From Desulfobulbaceae bacterium (GTDB lineage: Bacteria > Desulfobacterota > Desulfobulbia > Desulfobulbales > Desulfobulbaceae), in contig JAMJFO010000007.1 of the NCBI GenBank assembly GCA_023544645.1, positions 1 to 64,000 of the forward strand: DNA of 64,000 bases, read 5' to 3'. The notes under the pieces are model-generated. The model did no database searches and had not been told where the DNA came from. It saw only the letters and a program-made list of their open reading frames with translations. Shown in pieces: positions 62,781-64,000 of this stretch. Position numbers and translations under genes: made by a program. Numbering within the stretch: the stretch's first letter is position 1; each line of letters starts with the position of its first letter.

Positions 62781-62810
62781 TAAAAAAATGCCGGGGAAAT
62801 ATCCCCGGCA
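62781..62810 (-). terminator. Intrinsic terminator of the small coiled-coil gene
   Basis: TGCCGGGGA (62789-62797) and TCCCCGGCA (62802-62810) form a perfect 9-bp stem with a 4-nt loop. On the minus strand it is followed by seven T residues (A run at 62782-62788). It suits the gene ending at 62855. Confidence 0.8.
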
Positions 62811-62854
62811 GCATGCTTGCTTTGGCACCTGATTTATTGCAGCGGCCCGGATGA

Positions 62855-63154
62855 TCAGCCGCCAAAATCATAATCGAATAATTCATTGCTGCTCAGTCGT
62901 TCCTCCACTCTGCTTCCTTCCGGTCTTTTTCCCTCCAGGCTGTCAAAGCTCTCAACGCTGTCGCACGCAGTTACCAGATCGCACAGCCTGTCATCAAGCT
63001 CGGTCATGATAATATGCAACTCGTCGATCTGAGGTTGGAGTTTATATTTGTCGATAGAGGCGATGCCGTCTATCTCGCTGGAAAGTTTATGCAGCCGTCG
63101 GCTCCAGTATTCCAGTTCCCCTGACACGTTTGAACAATAATATCTGCTTGCCAT
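62855..63154 (-). CDS. Small acidic, probably coiled-coil protein of unknown function
   Basis: 99 residues. Heptad-like leucine and isoleucine spacing in the middle (LHKLSSEIDGIASIDKY, IDELHIIMTELDDRL) suggests helices or a coiled coil; the end is acidic (FDYDFGG). I do not recognise a family. AAGGAGG precedes the ATG at good spacing and an intrinsic terminator follows, so the gene is well delimited. No signal peptide is seen. Confidence 0.65.
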   Translation of the reverse strand: MASRYYCSNVSGELEYWSRRLHKLSSEIDGIASIDKYKLQPQIDELHIIMTELDDRLCDLVTACDSVESFDSLEGKRPEGSRVEERLSSNELFDYDFGG

Positions 63155-63454
63155 GACGTACCTCCTTTTCCAGAGGTTTTGCGGTTAATTCTGCTGAAGA
63201 AATATCTCATGCAGCACCTTTATTTTCTTTGCTGAGATATCCCTACCCTTACTACTAACTATAAGAATCATTCCTATGCGTGCAATGGGCGAAAAGCGTG
63301 AAAAACAGTGGGTGGAGAAGTGGAGAGATTCCCAGGCGGCTGCGACGCAGGTCCGCGGTACCCTGCAGCCGCAGTAAATGTTGGTAAAAGGCAAGGTTCG
63401 GTTGCTGTTGCCGTGAGTATTTACGGTTGGGCTGTGTCGGCGGCCGGCAGGGCT
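63155..63454. other. Intergenic region left of the cyclic-nucleotide-binding gene
   Basis: No gene with a start and family support was found. A plus-strand frame entering from 63308 is a shadow of the opposite-strand cNMP-binding gene. The region should hold the promoter of the small coiled-coil gene, but none is evident. Confidence 0.45.
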
Positions 63455-64000
63455 TTAGCGGATCAATTTTTTAATGATCCGCTTGACATGTTTGCTGGTG
63501 TTGCTCACAGGCTGGGCTTCACTGGTACCCCGGACCAGTTCGGCCTCTGCCAGGCGCTGCTCGACAATGGCCGCATAATGGTCGGCCAGGTCGGGATGGT
63601 TGCGAAGCACCTCCTGCATGCATTCAAGGCCGACGCGGATCAGGGTCACATCGGTCAGAGCCCGGTATTCAAAAATGGAGGGCTGATTGGTCAACATGGA
63701 AATCAGGCCGAAATACTGCCCGGGGTTCAGTTGTCCCAGGTAGGTTTTCTGGCCGTCAGAGGTCTTCATTCGTGATTCGACTATGCCGCTGGTGATAATA
63801 TCCAGGGAGTCCTGACTGTCGCCCTCCAGGACAATCTTGCTGTCAGCGTCATAATTCAATTGCTGGCTTGAACGGGCAATTTCTTCGATTTCATCATCGG
63901 GAAAACTGTTAAACAGATCCAGACTTTTCAGGGCCAGGTAAAGGGTCGGCGGCTCAGCCGTGGGGATCTCGGCCCGTCGGGTCCGCCATTCGTGGATGTC
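63455..64000 (-). CDS. Cyclic-nucleotide-binding domain protein, partial (right edge)
   Basis: The frame is open to the window edge for 182 codons. It carries a cNMP-binding domain (LKSLDLFNSFPDDEIEEIA, IVLEGDSQDSLDIITSGIV, LNPGQYFGLISMLTNQPS). The segment before it (EWRTRRAEIPTAEPP) resembles the end of an MscS-type channel, so this may be a cNMP-gated mechanosensitive channel or a cNMP regulator. The PxG-type pocket reads GLISMLTNQPSIFEY, less canonical than in CRP. The N-terminus is outside the window. Confidence 0.72.
   Translation of the reverse strand, partial: DIHEWRTRRAEIPTAEPPTLYLALKSLDLFNSFPDDEIEEIARSSQQLNYDADSKIVLEGDSQDSLDIITSGIVESRMKTSDGQKTYLGQLNPGQYFGLISMLTNQPSIFEYRALTDVTLIRVGLECMQEVLRNHPDLADHYAAIVEQRLAEAELVRGTSEAQPVSNTSKHVKRIIKKLIR

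Noticed and set aside
1-64000. CRISPR arrays, rRNA genes, toxin-antitoxin pairs, prophage genes
   Set aside because: Looked for on both strands; no repeated direct units with spacers, no rRNA-like sequence and no recognisable phage or toxin genes were found.

Overview
The window reads as chromosomal DNA from a moderately GC-rich, anaerobic, Gram-negative bacterium. Gene content points to a Desulfobacterota-type organism, possibly Desulfobulbales-like: a complete methylmalonyl-CoA (propionate) pathway in one run, a membrane-anchored tetraheme cytochrome c, a RamA-like corrinoid-activating ferredoxin and an Mrp-type antiporter assembly. No rRNA, CRISPR array, phage or intact transposase gene was seen. 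The lineage is inferred from gene content, not from a search.

Layout. 1-3108: an AT-richer accessory end with a partial small gene on the left edge, a glycosyltransferase, and a fusion of a hexapeptide acyltransferase to a large C-terminal domain. 3184-6985: a LemA/DUF2207 pair, a flavoprotein-gene remnant and an aldo/keto reductase. 7078-13593: a DUF2238-like membrane protein facing a four-gene operon (P-type ATPase, histidine kinase without a regulator, heme/FAD ferric-reductase-like protein, tetraheme cytochrome). 13562-20762 (minus): an eight-gene Mrp-like operon, whose last gene converges on and overlaps the cytochrome gene. 21097-28968: mixed genes (LTA-synthase-like sulfatase, OsmC, phosphoribosyltransferase, N-formylglutamate amidohydrolase with a C39-like protease, tandem NosL-like protein, MBL hydrolase), with a 128-nt palindrome and a promoter/hairpin/terminator leader between them.

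29007-39873 (minus) is a nine-gene propionate operon: prpE, sucC, sucD, mutase B12 subunit, meaB, mutase catalytic subunit, epimerase, carboxyltransferase, and biotin carboxylase/BCCP. Together these interconvert propionate and succinate through propionyl-, methylmalonyl- and succinyl-CoA. prmA and a RamA-like protein follow.

43188-53848 is the classic translation/RNA-decay superoperon, headed by tRNA-Gly(CCC) and an intrinsic terminator: rimP, nusA, rnpM, infB, rbfA, nrnA, truB, rpsO, pnp, then dut. 53875-58089 carries a YycJ-like MBL protein and a LysW-like zinc ribbon directly before speB and speA. 58121-64000 has xerD, whose full reading frame lacks an ATG/GTG/TTG start and lies in frame behind the rpsU stop, then rpsU, glcD-like, ddl, a PilZ protein, a small coiled-coil protein and a partial cyclic-nucleotide-binding protein.

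The most unusual points are the LysW-like gene with the polyamine genes, the start-less xerD, the 26864-27069 leader or sRNA before the NosL gene, the acyltransferase fusion, the long palindrome at 23919-24046, and the antiporter subunit whose usual TM5 glutamate is alanine.
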